Positions 39,400 to 39,411 of a stretch of DNA of 39,411 nucleotides are shown piece after piece. The notes beneath the pieces are model-generated. The model did not search any database and had not been told where the DNA came from. It saw only the letters and a list, made by a program, of their open reading frames with translations. This DNA is from an uncultured Bacilli bacterium (GTDB taxonomy: Bacteria > Bacillota_I > Bacilli_A > RF39 > UBA660). The stretch spans positions 1-39,411 of the forward strand of contig CAKOXL010000012.1 in NCBI GenBank assembly GCA_934130105.1, read 5' to 3'. Both the position numbers and the translations under genes were made by a program. Numbering within the stretch: the first letter of the stretch is position 1; each line of letters opens with the position of its first letter.

Positions 39400-39411
39400 A
39401 TGAATAATAAT
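39400..39411 (+). CDS. First four codons of a gene cut by the window end
   Basis: ATG at 39400 follows GGAGGAGT by about 4-5 bases (39389-39396); only MNNN is visible. An extended -10 promoter and a 70-base leader precede it, which makes it a real start, but nothing can be said about the product. Confidence 0.6.

Noticed and set aside
1..39411. Use of TGA for tryptophan (Mollicutes code 4)
   Set aside because: Trp codons at conserved places (for example parE VWEIVDNS) are all TGG and the genes read cleanly without in-frame TGA, so the standard code fits.
1..39411. CRISPR array, prophage, insertion sequence, tRNA or rRNA genes
   Set aside because: No regularly spaced short repeats, no transposase or phage structural gene, and no cloverleaf or rRNA-like sequence found by eye on either strand.

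Overview
This is a strongly AT-rich window of about 39 kb with dense, mostly plus-strand genes. It suggests an uncultured low-GC member of the Bacilli, perhaps a Mollicutes-allied gut lineage of the RF39 type; that placement is a guess. The support is: topoisomerase IV genes of Bacillus type (parE, parC), a ylbD-ylbE-ylbF-rsmD block in B. subtilis-like order, a CIRCE-controlled hrcA-grpE-dnaK operon, GGTGAT/GGAGG ribosome sites and near-consensus SigA promoters. Tryptophan is read from TGG throughout, so the standard code applies, but TGA is almost unused as a stop. No tRNA, rRNA, CRISPR array, phage or insertion sequence was seen.

Layout. (1) 1-4.7 kb, accessory region: the end of an unknown gene, then two near-identical cassettes (a lipoprotein plus an 88-residue protein). 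They flank a RelA/SpoT homologue preceded by a 32-codon leader ORF whose last codons form one arm of an intrinsic terminator. (2) 4.7-9.5 kb: a divergent acyl-adenylate-forming enzyme, then a hybrid histidine kinase and an Hpt-receiver protein that together make a complete phosphorelay without a DNA-binding output. (3) 9.6-11.5 kb: obg and a GNAT acetyltransferase. (4) 11.6-19 kb: a Tad/Flp-type pilus locus (pilin, small HTH-like protein, two TadE/F-like pseudopilins, CpaE, CpaF, TadB, TadC, and a large surface protein with a SipW-type signal). A DUF192 gene is transcribed divergently from a promoter whose -35 box overlaps the pilin promoter. (5) 19-29.3 kb: phosphohexomutase, parE-unknown-parC, ylbD-ylbE, ylbF-rsmD-histidine phosphatase and two paralogous unknowns. 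(6) 29.4-37.2 kb: an orphan radical SAM gene, a gene-free stretch with strong hairpins, then hrcA-grpE-dnaK, pepF and dnaJ. (7) 37.2-39.1 kb, minus strand: rarA and a guanylate-kinase-like gene; the window ends at the first codons of another plus-strand gene.

Most notable. The RelA/SpoT protein keeps every hydrolase residue I could check but has Gln where the synthetase needs Glu, and it lacks the C-terminal regulatory domains. Its only visible promoter sits upstream of the Phe-rich leader ORF and terminator, so it could be a starvation-sensitive attenuator controlling a (p)ppGpp hydrolase. Other points are a second CIRCE-like site on the hrcA promoter, a Cys/His-rich N-terminus on GrpE, and an unknown gene between parE and parC. 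All functional calls come from reading motifs by eye; no searches were run.
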